From Terriglobia bacterium (GTDB lineage: Bacteria > Acidobacteriota > Terriglobia > UBA7540), in the NCBI GenBank assembly GCA_030041095.1, contig JASHON010000018.1, forward strand, positions 1 through 64,000: a stretch of 64,000 bases of DNA, given 5' to 3'. The notes beneath the pieces were generated by a model, which did not search any database, was not told the origin of the DNA, and saw nothing but the letters and a program-made list of their open reading frames with translations. Below, piece by piece: positions 1-7,730 of this stretch (position 1 is the first letter of the stretch; every line of letters begins with the position of its first letter). The position numbers and the translations under genes were made by a program.

Positions 1-1632
1 GATTACCTCTGCACGCTGCCGGAAGTCGATGCGAGCAAGATCGGAATTACCGGCCATTCTCGCAACGGAAAGCAGGCGGTGCTGGCGGCCGCCTTCGACG
101 AACGGATAGGAGCGGTAGTGGGCTCGAGCGGCACCACGGGTGAGTGCCTTCCCTGGCGATATTGCACCATGGATTTTTGGGGTACGGGAAGCATTGAAGC
201 TATTACGGAAGACCCCTGGAACATGAACTGGTTTCATCCCCGCTTGCGTTTCTTCGCCGGCAGGGAGGATAAGCTGCCCGTCGACCAGAATCAGCTCATG
301 GCGCTGATCGCCCCGCGCGGACTTATGATGTACGCCGGTTACAGCGAGCATGAAGGAAACGCCTTCGGATACGAGCAGGCCTACCGTTCGGTGCGGAACG
401 TCTACCGGTTTTTGGGCCATGAAGAAAACGTGCAGCTTCACCTGCGGATTGGCGAGCACGACATTGTGCCTGGCCGAACGGAGGAATTTGTGAACTTCTT
501 CGATTCGGTTTTTGGGCGGCGCCATTTCCCGAAGTCGGAGACTTGGATCAACGGTTACACTTTCGAGGGCTGGCTGAATGCCAGCGGCGAGCGGGTCGAC
601 CCGTTGCAATATCCACGCCGGACGCTGGCTGATTATCTGCCTGCTCACCCTTCTGCTTGGCCGGCGCGAAGGGACGACATCAAAAAGGACATTCTTTGGG
701 CCCTGGGAGATGAGCCTGCCGGTCTGCCTTTTGCCGGAGTGCACAAGCTGCCCGCCTCTGAGACCGTTTATTGGGTTCATCCGAAAGATCAGCCTCTGGT
801 TCTGCTATTCCGCCGCCCGTTGAAGCTCCCGAATGCAGGATCCGCCGTCGTTCCCTATGGGGATGGCCTGCGTGCTGACCTCTACTATCCGCTCGGCCCG
901 GACGGGAAGCAGAAGCCGGGCCCTATGCCCGTGGTCATCTGGCTCCACGCCTATGCTTACGCCCAGGGGTATTCACAGTGGGTGCATGCGGCGTTTGATG
1001 ATCTCACCCGCAAGGGTTTTGCTGTCCTGGCATTTGACCAACTGGCTTTCGGCACTCGCGGACCTGATTTCCACGACTTCTACCAGCAGCATCCTCATTG
1101 GTCGTTGATGGGCAAGATGGTTTGTGACACGCGGGGAGCCATCGACGCCCTATGCGATTTAGATTGCATCGACCACGCCCGCATTTATTTGATCGGCTAC
1201 GCGCTGGGAGGCAAGGTGGGATTAGTGACAGCGGCCTTGGACGAACGGGTGAAAGCGGTGGCGTCAGTCTGTGGATTCGATCCCTTGCAACACACCGCTC
1301 CCGGAGATGGTACGGAGGGTGTCGGCCATTATTCACTTCTGCATGGGTTGTTGCCCCGGCTCGGTTTTTTTGCCGGAGAAGAATCGCGTCTGCCTTTCGA
1401 TTACGACCGAGTGCTGGCGCTGGTGGCGCCGCGGCCCGCACTGCTGGTCGTGCCTACTCTCGATCGGTACGCCCATGTTGAGGCGGTGCGGAGTGAAGTC
1501 GAAGAGGCGCGGAAGGTTTACCACCTTCTGAGCCGTGATCAGGCGCTGCAATTCGAAACCCCGCTCGATTTTAACCGGTTCACAGTGGACCGGCAGAAGC
1601 AGGTAATCGACTGGATCGCCCAGCAAGGATGA
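1..1632 (+). CDS. Tandem alpha/beta hydrolase (glucuronoyl/acetylxylan esterase-like), 5' partial
   Basis: The reading frame is open from the first base, so the gene starts upstream of the window. The first visible domain has a nucleophile elbow GHSRNGK at residues 19-25, resembling the GCSRxGK elbow of CE15 glucuronoyl esterases, and ends near GEHDIVPG. A second alpha/beta hydrolase domain follows (about residues 295-543). There the elbow reads GYALGG, with Ala where the nucleophilic Ser should be, and the usual catalytic-His segment reads DFNRF. The second domain is therefore probably non-catalytic. Family knowledge points to a secreted carbohydrate esterase acting on plant polysaccharide, but the signal peptide lies outside the window and the substrate is not shown. 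It could also be a peptidase-like hydrolase of the S9 or acetylxylan esterase type. Confidence 0.75.
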   Translation, partial: DYLCTLPEVDASKIGITGHSRNGKQAVLAAAFDERIGAVVGSSGTTGECLPWRYCTMDFWGTGSIEAITEDPWNMNWFHPRLRFFAGREDKLPVDQNQLMALIAPRGLMMYAGYSEHEGNAFGYEQAYRSVRNVYRFLGHEENVQLHLRIGEHDIVPGRTEEFVNFFDSVFGRRHFPKSETWINGYTFEGWLNASGERVDPLQYPRRTLADYLPAHPSAWPARRDDIKKDILWALGDEPAGLPFAGVHKLPASETVYWVHPKDQPLVLLFRRPLKLPNAGSAVVPYGDGLRADLYYPLGPDGKQKPGPMPVVIWLHAYAYAQGYSQWVHAAFDDLTRKGFAVLAFDQLAFGTRGPDFHDFYQQHPHWSLMGKMVCDTRGAIDALCDLDCIDHARIYLIGYALGGKVGLVTAALDERVKAVASVCGFDPLQHTAPGDGTEGVGHYSLLHGLLPRLGFFAGEESRLPFDYDRVLALVAPRPALLVVPTLDRYAHVEAVRSEVEEARKVYHLLSRDQALQFETPLDFNRFTVDRQKQVIDWIAQQG

Positions 1633-1674
1633 GTGGCAGGTGGCCTGGCCTGCGCGAACCCCCCAGCTTCGTAG

Positions 1675-1699
1675 CGCAGACCGCGCTTTTCGGTCTGCG
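1675..1699. terminator. Perfect 9-bp hairpin, possible terminator or REP-like repeat
   Basis: CGCAGACCG (1675-1683) and CGGTCTGCG (1691-1699) form a perfect 9-bp stem with a 7-nt loop, 43 bases after the hydrolase stop. The run that follows is only moderately T-rich, so it may be a terminator or a dispersed hairpin repeat. The GTAGCGC entry sequence also occurs inside the MITE-like element at 6919-7049. Confidence 0.45.
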
Positions 1700-1900
1700 G
1701 CCTTTCTCTCTTTGGGGGGAGAGGGCGGCGCGCAGGTGCCGGATGAGAGGTCACCCAACCACTTTTCAGGGTACGGCTTGAGGCAATCCCGCGACGCGTC
1801 CTCCACCGGCCCGCTGGTGCCCTATGAAAATCGCACTTGAAAGCCGCTGCCACAGTGGTAGTATGACCGTCTCGGTATGGAGCCCGAGAGGAGGTTCAGA

Positions 1901-2083
1901 ATGGAAAGGCGTGAGTTTACCAAGCAAATTGCCGCTACTGGAGCCATTGCCTCGGCTGCTGCGCTTTCTTAATCGAGGCTGCTCGGCGCGAATGACCGCA
2001 TTGAGCCTGCTTTGGTCAGCTACGAGCCGCGCCGGGGCGTGAGTCTTGCCGACGGCCAAGGAGGACCGGGGAATGAAGATTGA
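1901..2083 (+). pseudogene. Remnant of a Tat-exported Gfo/Idh/MocA-type oxidoreductase N-terminus
   Basis: From ATG 1901 the frame reads MERREFTKQIAATGAIASAA followed by ALS, then a TAA at 1970-1972. The same frame then continues as SRLLGANDRIE before drifting into unrelated sequence and a TGA at 2081-2083. In intact acidobacterial Gfo/Idh proteins a twin-arginine-like leader of this kind runs straight into an S-R-L-L-G-A-N-D-R-I segment and then the Rossmann fold. Here the leader has a nonsense codon and the enzyme body is missing. The family assignment rests on the leader alone and is an inference. A short leader peptide for the following SDR gene is the alternative. Confidence 0.5.
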
Positions 2084-2828
2084 GCTGAGCGGCAAAACCG
2101 CGGTTATTACGGGCGGAAGTCGCGGATTAGGAGAGGCAATGGCGAAGGCGCTTTCCGAGGCCGGCGCCCGTGTCCTCCTTGTGGCGCGGGACGCAAAGCG
2201 TCTGCAGGCTGTGTGTGATGATATTACGACGCGTGGAGGCATGGCCGAGTTCTTCCTGACGGACGTTACGCAGGAAGAGCAAGTATCCACGCTGGCCAGC
2301 ACCGTAACCGAGCGGTTTGGCCATCCCCAAATTTTGATCAACAATGCGGGAACGAATCTCCGCAAAAACCTCGTTGACTTTTCGGTTGAAGAATTCCGTA
2401 GCGTTGTTGACTCGAGCCTGCTATCCACATTTCTGATGTGCCGCGCGTTTGTGCCGGGAATGATCGGCTCAGGATACGGGCGCATTTTGAACATGACCTC
2501 GATTATGAGCCATGTCTCGCTGGCGGGGCGGACTGCCTACTCGTCCGCCAAGGCGGGGCTTCTCGGCTTAACGCGAGCCCTCGCTTTGGAGCTGGCTCCC
2601 GAAGGAATTACCGTGAATGGCATCAGTCCTGGACCTTTCGCAACGGAAATGAATACGGTTGTGATAAACAACCCCCAGGCGAACGCGCAGTTTCTAGCCA
2701 GCCTCCCAATCGGGCGGTGGGGCAAAGTCCAGGAAGTCGGTGCGTTGGCCTGTTATCTCTGCTCAGAATCGGCTGGATTCATTACAGGAACTGATATTCT
2801 GATCGACGGCGGTTGGACAGCCAGATAA
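2073..2828 (+). CDS. SDR-family NAD(P)-dependent oxidoreductase
   Basis: This is a 251-aa classical short-chain dehydrogenase. It shows the cofactor motif TGGSRGLG near the N-terminus, NNAG, a catalytic Ser in the MTSIMS segment, YSSAK (the YxxxK pair) and a C-terminal DGGWT typical of the gluconate 5-dehydrogenase / KDG-reductase-like branch. The start is ATG 2073 because AAGGAGGA lies 7 bases upstream; a TTG at 2046 would add nine residues but has no such site. The exact substrate is unknown. It follows a carbohydrate esterase and an oxidoreductase remnant, so a sugar or sugar-acid substrate is plausible. Confidence 0.85.
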   Translation: MKIELSGKTAVITGGSRGLGEAMAKALSEAGARVLLVARDAKRLQAVCDDITTRGGMAEFFLTDVTQEEQVSTLASTVTERFGHPQILINNAGTNLRKNLVDFSVEEFRSVVDSSLLSTFLMCRAFVPGMIGSGYGRILNMTSIMSHVSLAGRTAYSSAKAGLLGLTRALALELAPEGITVNGISPGPFATEMNTVVINNPQANAQFLASLPIGRWGKVQEVGALACYLCSESAGFITGTDILIDGGWTAR

Positions 2829-2911
2829 GCTGAAGGTGTGAAAAATCCGTCCGGCAGTCGAAAAATCTCAGGCACGGCGCTCAATGCTTCGGGCTCCGCA
2901 AAGAAACTAAA

Positions 2912-3145
2912 CGGGTCAGGCTTTGCGCTCCCTTTGCGGCTTAGCGCCTTTGCGAGAGGCCGTTGATTTTTTCCCGGCTCCGCTCCGCCGTGAATTCGAA
3001 TGGCGTGTTGCTCACGTTCCATAGCGCGCAATTTGGCTTAGCCCGGAATGAGTTCACAGGACAATTCGGAGGAACAGGCTCTAGCGATGCGTTCTCCTAG
3101 ACGGCATGCGTTCTTTGGCGCAACCGGGCTGCTCGCAGCAGTGAC
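2912..3145. repeat. Tandem duplication, copy 1 (234 bp) with a truncated gene start
   Basis: Copy 1 of a 234-bp unit that recurs immediately downstream at 3146-3379, with about 19 differences by eye (roughly 92% identity). It carries a duplicate of the first 33 or so codons of the following cytochrome c gene, starting at ATG 3048. That frame runs into the second copy and stops at a TGA near 3226, so it cannot encode a full cytochrome. The first 45 bases are a low-complexity tract built around repeated TTTGCG motifs. Confidence 0.85.
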
Positions 3146-3379
3146 CGGGTCAGACTTTGCGCTCCCTTTGCGGCTTAGCGCCTTTGCGAGAGGCCGCTCA
3201 TTTTTTCCCAGCCTCGCTCCGCCGTGAATTCGAATGGCGTGTTGCTCACGTTCCGTAGGGCGCAATTTGGCTTAGCCCCGAATGAGTTCACAGGACAATT
3301 CGGAGGAACAGACTTTAGTGATGCACTCTCTTAGACGGCATGCGTTCTTTGCCGCAGCCGGGCTGCTCGCAGCAGTGAC
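3146..3379. repeat. Tandem duplication, copy 2 (234 bp) containing the live gene start
   Basis: Copy 2 of the 234-bp unit. It contains the ATG at 3282 and the first 32 codons of the intact cytochrome gene, exactly 234 bases after the equivalent ATG in copy 1. It also carries the upstream sequence expected to hold that gene's promoter and ribosome site, so the promoter region is present twice in direct orientation. Confidence 0.85.
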
Positions 3380-4202
3380 ATTTCTTGCCGTCTACACCTT
3401 GCTCTTCGGCGGGCAAGGCGCCGCGGCAGGCTCGCGCGGCGCAGCACAGACGCCAGCCCAATTGAAGGAAAGCGGAAGGGCTCTCTCCACCCGAAGGTTT
3501 CTTGGATTGGGGACTCTCCCGAATCCAAAGGCCGCCGCCGCAGGCTCCAGGATTTTCGCGCGAAACTGTAGCTTCTGCCACGGGCCCGATGCACGCGGCG
3601 CGGAGGCGCCGGACCTGCTGACGTCCGAAATCGTCCTGGACGATAACGCGGGCGAGAAGATCGGGTTGGTGATCCAGCATGGCCGGCCGGGACACGGGAT
3701 GCCTGCTTTCGCCTCCTTGACGAAAGAGCAGCGATACGATGTCGCGGAATTTCTCCACGAGCAGGTTGAGCTCGAAGCGAACAGGGGCACCTATAAGGTC
3801 CTCCATATCGTGACTGGCAATCCGCAGGCTGGAGAACGGTTTTTTGACGGCGCAGGCAGGTGCAACACCTGCCACTCCGTCAGGGGCGATCTGGCGCACG
3901 TCGGATCGAAGCTTTCTCCGGTCGAAATCCAGCAGGATTTGCTCTATCCCCGAATTCAAGATCGGAAGGTCACGGTGACCTTGCCTGACGGCACAAAAAT
4001 AGCCGGCAGGCTCATTCATCTCGACGACTTCAACGTCGTGTTCCGGGGCGCGCACGGGCAGTATCATTCGATCGCCATGAGCAGCGGCGTCAAGGTTTGC
4101 TTGGACGCGGATGACAGGCTGGCTTTCCATCGCGAAATGCTTGGGAAATACACCGATGCGGAAATGCACAACCTCACGGCGTATCTGGTGAGTTTGAAAT
4201 GA
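3282..4202 (+). CDS. Dihaem cytochrome c, membrane-anchored, partner of a PQQ dehydrogenase
   Basis: A 306-aa protein with an N-terminal hydrophobic anchor or signal (about residues 18-40) and two haem c sites: CSFCH near residue 97 and CNTCH near residue 194. A C-terminal domain of about 80 residues (DGTKIAGRLIHLDDF) follows, as in cytochromes paired with acidobacterial quinoproteins. It should take electrons from the periplasmic quinoprotein encoded next; the two genes overlap by ATGA at 4199-4202. ATG 3282 has a poor ribosome site. A GGAGG at 3302-3306 sits about 14 bases before Met14 (ATG 3321), which is a possible alternative start just before the LRRHAFF anchor. Confidence 0.8.
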   Translation: MSSQDNSEEQTLVMHSLRRHAFFAAAGLLAAVTFLAVYTLLFGGQGAAAGSRGAAQTPAQLKESGRALSTRRFLGLGTLPNPKAAAAGSRIFARNCSFCHGPDARGAEAPDLLTSEIVLDDNAGEKIGLVIQHGRPGHGMPAFASLTKEQRYDVAEFLHEQVELEANRGTYKVLHIVTGNPQAGERFFDGAGRCNTCHSVRGDLAHVGSKLSPVEIQQDLLYPRIQDRKVTVTLPDGTKIAGRLIHLDDFNVVFRGAHGQYHSIAMSSGVKVCLDADDRLAFHREMLGKYTDAEMHNLTAYLVSLK

Positions 4203-5812
4203 AGGACTCTCGCATTTTCTCAGCCTTCTTCCTTTCGCTGGTCCTGCTGCCGGCTCGATCGGGCGCGCAAATGCTACAACCGCAAGTGCTCCTTCAAAAC
4301 GCGCCGTCGAGGACATGGCCGACTTACAACGGGGATTACTCAGGCCGGCGCTTCAGTCCATTGGCGCAGATCCGAGCGCCCAACGTCCATTCTTTGAAAG
4401 TGGTTTGGACGTTTCGCAGCGTGGTTCCGGCCGGCATTCGCGGAGCGCCGCCGGTTATCAAATCAACGCCGTTGATGGTCGCCGGAGTTCTCTACTTCAC
4501 GGTCCCCAATCACGTCTATGCGGTAGACGCGCGCACGGGGCGCGAGCTGTGGCATTACGACTGGGTGGCGCACGGCGGTCATCCCATGAACCGGGGTGTC
4601 GGCATGTACGGCGATTGGCTCTATTTCATGTCGACCGATGACTGGATCATCTCTCTCGATGCCAAAACGGGCAAAGAACGTTGGCGAAAGAAAGTGGCCG
4701 ACGTGAAGATGCAGTATTTTACGACGACGGCGCCGATGGTTGTCGGAGACCACGTCATCCTCGGCGTCGGCGGCGACGCCATGGACGTCCCGGGCTATCT
4801 TGAGTCTCGCGACCCGGTCACGGGCGATCTGCAATGGATTTGGTACACCGAGCCCAGACCCGGTGAGCCAGGGTCTGAAACGTGGCCGAACAACTCTGCC
4901 ATGGAGCATGGCGGTGGTATGCCTTGGTTGCCCGGTACCTACGATAAGCAGCTCAATCTTCTGTACTGGGGCACGGGCAATCCAAACCCGGTGATGGCGG
5001 GGCAGAGCCGGGCAGGCGCCGATTTGTGGACCTGCACGATTGTTGCTCTGAATCCGGATACTGGGAAGATGGTTTGGTACTTCCAGGGATCTCCGCACGA
5101 TACCCACGATTGGGACGAGACGGAAACGCCTGTCTTGATTGATGCGACGATTGATGGAAAGCCACGAAAACTGCTCGCGCAAGCCGCACGCAACGGCTAT
5201 TTCTTTGTATTGGATCGAACGGACGGGAAGAACATCCTCTCCAAGCCTTTTGTTCCTCTCGATTGGTCCAAAGGAGTGGAGGCGAATGGGACGCCCATAC
5301 CCAACTCGACGCGACAGCCGACAATTAACGGATCGCTGCTGGCGATGTCTGCAGGAGGCGCGACGAATTGGATGCCTCCAAGTTACAGCCCGCAGACAGG
5401 CCTGTTCTACGTGAACGCTACAATCGGCTATAGCATTTTTTATCTGACAGACGCGGGCAACAGGCCCGAAGGATACGGAGGTGAAGGTCGCACCTTGTGG
5501 GCCCAGCATGTGCTGGAAGCGATTGACATCAAGACAGGCGATATCCGGTGGCGTCACCCCTATACAACTGCGGATAGTGTGGGCGCGTGGCTGGCCTTCC
5601 CGGGAACTCTGACTACGGCTGGCCATCTCTTGTTCACGGGCGACTACAACGGAAACTTGATCGCTTATAATGCCGGGAATGGGAGGATTTTGTGGCATTT
5701 CCCAATGCGGACTTCGCTCAGCAATGGCCCCGAAACGTACATGCTCGGCGGGCGCCAATATGTGGTCGCCGGAGCCGGCGATACCCTGTATGTTTTTGCG
5801 CTGCCCCGCTGA
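4199..5812 (+). CDS. PQQ-dependent dehydrogenase (quinoprotein alcohol dehydrogenase-like)
   Basis: A 537-aa protein with a Sec signal peptide (about residues 1-24) and a beta-propeller of WxxD/TGK-type PQQ repeats such as DARTGRELW, DAKTGKERW, NPDTGKMVW and YNAGNGRILW. It should oxidise an alcohol or sugar in the periplasm and pass electrons to the dihaem cytochrome encoded just upstream, with which it is translationally coupled by ATGA. The propeller segment where methanol/ethanol dehydrogenases carry two adjacent cysteines reads GVGGDAMDVPG, so that disulfide is absent. The segment usually holding the catalytic Asp reads GADLWTC rather than GDNL. Substrate and metal (Ca or a lanthanide) cannot be read from the sequence. 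Confidence 0.85.
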   Translation: MKDSRIFSAFFLSLVLLPARSGAQMLQPQVLLQNAPSRTWPTYNGDYSGRRFSPLAQIRAPNVHSLKVVWTFRSVVPAGIRGAPPVIKSTPLMVAGVLYFTVPNHVYAVDARTGRELWHYDWVAHGGHPMNRGVGMYGDWLYFMSTDDWIISLDAKTGKERWRKKVADVKMQYFTTTAPMVVGDHVILGVGGDAMDVPGYLESRDPVTGDLQWIWYTEPRPGEPGSETWPNNSAMEHGGGMPWLPGTYDKQLNLLYWGTGNPNPVMAGQSRAGADLWTCTIVALNPDTGKMVWYFQGSPHDTHDWDETETPVLIDATIDGKPRKLLAQAARNGYFFVLDRTDGKNILSKPFVPLDWSKGVEANGTPIPNSTRQPTINGSLLAMSAGGATNWMPPSYSPQTGLFYVNATIGYSIFYLTDAGNRPEGYGGEGRTLWAQHVLEAIDIKTGDIRWRHPYTTADSVGAWLAFPGTLTTAGHLLFTGDYNGNLIAYNAGNGRILWHFPMRTSLSNGPETYMLGGRQYVVAGAGDTLYVFALPR

Positions 5813-5857
5813 ATTGCTGGGGCGGAACTCGAGATTCATTCCGGCTTCCTTAGTCCA

Positions 5858-6805
5858 ATGAATCGATCTAGGCGCAACACGCTTTCGCTTTTGGCGGCCG
5901 CGGCGCTCTTCCCGGGTGCGGCCCTCATGTTTGCGCAGGCGGTTCCGGCATCCGAAGGCCATCTACTTCCATACAGCGCGGCGTCGCCGGATAATTGTTG
6001 CATGTACCAACCGCCTCCAGCGGAAGCTCAGAATCCGAATGGTATGCACATTTTTATCTTTGCAGGTTTGAAGTCGCATGGGCCGGGTGAGCACGATTAT
6101 CCACAGTTCCTGGCCGATTGGAGCAAGTTTCTTACGGCGCACGGCGCGGTGGTCAACGGCGCGCTGCAGGCGCCGTCGGCGGAGGATCTGGCCTACACGG
6201 ACGTCGTTGTGATCTATAAGGGCGATGCCGGTTTTATGACTCCGAAGGAACATGCAGCATTCCTGGCCTACGTCAAGCGCGGTGGCGGCTTAGTGAGTAT
6301 CCACGATTCGCTCTGCGGACCCGACCCCGAAGATATGGCCGAGTTCGTCGGCGGCGGCAAAAAACACGGCCAGGTCAATTATACTCTCCTCGCGCGCCTC
6401 ACCTACGACGCAGTGGACCGATCTTCTCCAATCATGGAAGGTTTCCCCAACAGGTTCTCAACTGATGATGAAGCTTTCTACCGCATGACGTGGGCGACCG
6501 ATCCCAAGATTCACGTTCTGGCGACCGTGAAGATTCCAAACACTCCGTCTGCCCGGCGGGGCGGCGGGGTGGGACAGGTGGTTCCTCAAATCTGGACGTA
6601 TGAGCACGCGCTTGACGGTGGCCGGCCGGCCCGGGCGTTTGTCTGGATGCAGGGGCACGCCTACGAGAATTTCTCCAACCCGGTGATTCAGAATATGCTG
6701 CTTCGCGGCATCGCCTGGGCGGCCAAGCGTCCGGTCGACGAGCTCGTTGATTACAAGCCGCGCGTCAAGCCGCGTTCCGCTTTTATCCCGATGCGCAAGC
6801 GATAG
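5858..6805 (+). CDS. ThuA-like domain protein, exported
   Basis: A 315-aa protein with a positively charged, alanine-rich leader (MNRSRRNTLSLLAAAALFPG), possibly Tat or Sec dependent. A ThuA-like fold (class I glutamine amidotransferase-like) follows, with HIFIFAGLKSHGPGEHDY, VVVIYKGDAGFM, GGGLVSIHDSLCG and WMQGHAYENF. ThuA-like proteins are common next to quinoproteins and Gfo/Idh enzymes in Acidobacteriota and Planctomycetota, and their reaction is not established. It lies 45 bases after the PQQ dehydrogenase on the same strand and probably belongs to the same transcript. Confidence 0.8.
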   Translation: MNRSRRNTLSLLAAAALFPGAALMFAQAVPASEGHLLPYSAASPDNCCMYQPPPAEAQNPNGMHIFIFAGLKSHGPGEHDYPQFLADWSKFLTAHGAVVNGALQAPSAEDLAYTDVVVIYKGDAGFMTPKEHAAFLAYVKRGGGLVSIHDSLCGPDPEDMAEFVGGGKKHGQVNYTLLARLTYDAVDRSSPIMEGFPNRFSTDDEAFYRMTWATDPKIHVLATVKIPNTPSARRGGGVGQVVPQIWTYEHALDGGRPARAFVWMQGHAYENFSNPVIQNMLLRGIAWAAKRPVDELVDYKPRVKPRSAFIPMRKR

Positions 6806-6812
6806 TGGCGTC

Positions 6813-7250
6813 CTTACGCGCCATACGCTGATCACTGAATTGGCGGAAAGCGGCGCAGGTAACGAAATGATGATGGACATAGCCGGCCATGTATCCCGCC
6901 GGACGCTGAGGCACTATACAGGCTGCGGAAAAACTCTTTCGGGAGTTGACGTAGCGCCGGCTTCCAGCCGGCAACTCCCTTCAATTCAACGGAGGCCGGC
7001 AAGATGCCGGCGCCACGTTCGCGGCGTCGTCGAGCTTTTCCGTAGCCTGTATAGCCACATCCGAATGCAGCCCAAGCGGGAAGCTCTCGAGGCCCTCTTA
7101 CAGAAACAGCGAGCCACGGCAAACAAGGAAGAAGCGGAGCAAGCGCAGCCGTGCCTACCAATTGTACCGGTTTCTACGGCTATAGAAGGAGAGCCCTTCC
7201 AAAATCCCGTACATAGCCTGCAAGAACCGAGGCAAAATTGGTGTCAGTAG
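6813..7250 (+). pseudogene. Tyrosine recombinase C-terminal remnant, split by a MITE
   Basis: The frame reads RHTLITELAESGAGNEMMMD, then IAGHVSRRTLRHY, the box-II part of a tyrosine recombinase (R-H-x-L, GHVS, HY). It breaks at 6919 and resumes after 7050 as YSHIRMQPKREALEALLQK. If the insert is removed, the junction codons read H-Y-S-H-I-R-M, so the catalytic Tyr region was intact before insertion. The N-terminal two thirds of the gene are missing; only ThuA coding sequence lies upstream. It lies just outside the left att repeat, so it may belong to an earlier element at the same hot spot. Confidence 0.75.
6919..7049. mobile_element. 131-bp MITE-like insertion with terminal inverted repeats
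   Basis: The left end CAGGCTGCGGAAAAACTC and the reverse complement of the right end CAGGCTACGGAAAAGCTC match at 16 of 18 positions. Both flanks read TATA (6915-6918 and 7050-7053), fitting a TA or TATA target duplication of the kind made by IS630/Tc1-type transposases. Removing the element plus one flank restores a continuous recombinase frame. There is no coding capacity. The inside holds GC-rich hairpin arms (GCCGGCTTCCAGCCGGC and GCCGGCAAGATGCCGGC). Non-autonomous mobilisation is an inference. Confidence 0.8.
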
Positions 7251-7272
7251 GTTTCTAAGCTCCTGAAAAGAA

Positions 7273-7317
7273 ATGGCTCCTCGGGCAGGACCCGAACCTT
7301 CAACCATTCGGTTAACA
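7273..7317. repeat. Left att-like repeat: displaced 3' half of tRNA-Asn
   Basis: These 45 bases match 42 of 45 positions of 17467-17511, the 3' half (CCA end, acceptor, T arm, anticodon loop) of the intact minus-strand tRNA-Asn. Identity ends at the anticodon loop (TGTTAACCG), a common crossover point for tyrosine recombinases in tRNA genes. Beyond it the sequence no longer folds as a tRNA. Confidence 0.85.
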
Positions 7318-7450
7318 CTAATACCATCAATACTTTGAGCGAGCCGCAGGATTGCGACATGTTACCCGACCTTGAGAACTTAATCGGGCCGTCGTGATCG
7401 CAGCCTTGCGGGCCGTTGATCGTTTTTTGCACTCATTTTGAAAGAGCACT

Positions 7451-7468
7451 CCTACAAAAACCCCTACA
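7451..7468. repeat. 18-bp direct repeat near the left att, copy 1
   Basis: CCTACAAAAACCCCTACA matches the copy at 7559-7576 at 17 of 18 positions, and each copy holds two CCTACA halves. Short direct repeats 130-300 bp inside an att site fit integrase arm-type binding sites; that role is an inference. Confidence 0.5.
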
Positions 7469-7558
7469 CTTTTTTGCTGCAAAATGGTGCAACCGTCTTT
7501 GTGCTTTCGCCGAGAGTTTCCGGTTTGTTGAGGCCGGCTTGCCTCGTGCGGCAAAGTC

Positions 7559-7576
7559 CCTACAAAAATCCCTACA
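7559..7576. repeat. 18-bp direct repeat near the left att, copy 2
   Basis: CCTACAAAAATCCCTACA is the second copy, 108 bases after the first, in the same orientation, with one substitution. Confidence 0.5.
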
Positions 7577-7677
7577 GTCGGTGCGCAAGCGGCCGATAGT
7601 TGCCAACCTCTGAATTCCTGGTGGTGCATTCCTTTTAACCGGTGGTCTTCCTCATAAATTTCTAACCCGCTCTGCTA

Positions 7678-7706
7678 TTGACTCGGCGGAGCATCTCAAG
7701 TTGAAT
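7678..7706 (+). promoter_or_regulatory. Candidate promoter of the helicase-nuclease gene
   Basis: TTGACT at 7678-7683 is a good -35 element. A weak -10 (TTGAAT at 7701-7706) follows at 17-bp spacing, 24 bases before the ATG. The -10 is poor, so this is tentative. Confidence 0.3.
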
Positions 7707-7730
7707 ATATGGTAACGGAGGGGCGCTGCC

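Larger units (their letters stand above)
7318..7730. other. Gene-free left arm of the island
   Basis: No coding frame here looks real. The stretch holds two 18-bp direct repeats (7451-7468 and 7559-7576), listed separately, and at its right end a possible promoter and a clear ribosome site (GGAGGGG at 7717-7723) for the helicase gene. Confidence 0.5.

Noticed and set aside
1824-2042. A 72-aa plus-strand protein
   Set aside because: It is out of frame with the recognisable Tat leader starting at 1901, with no motif or ribosome site.
7273-7317. A second functional tRNA-Asn
   Set aside because: Only the 3' half is present; the 5' acceptor strand and D arm are missing, so it is an att-type remnant.
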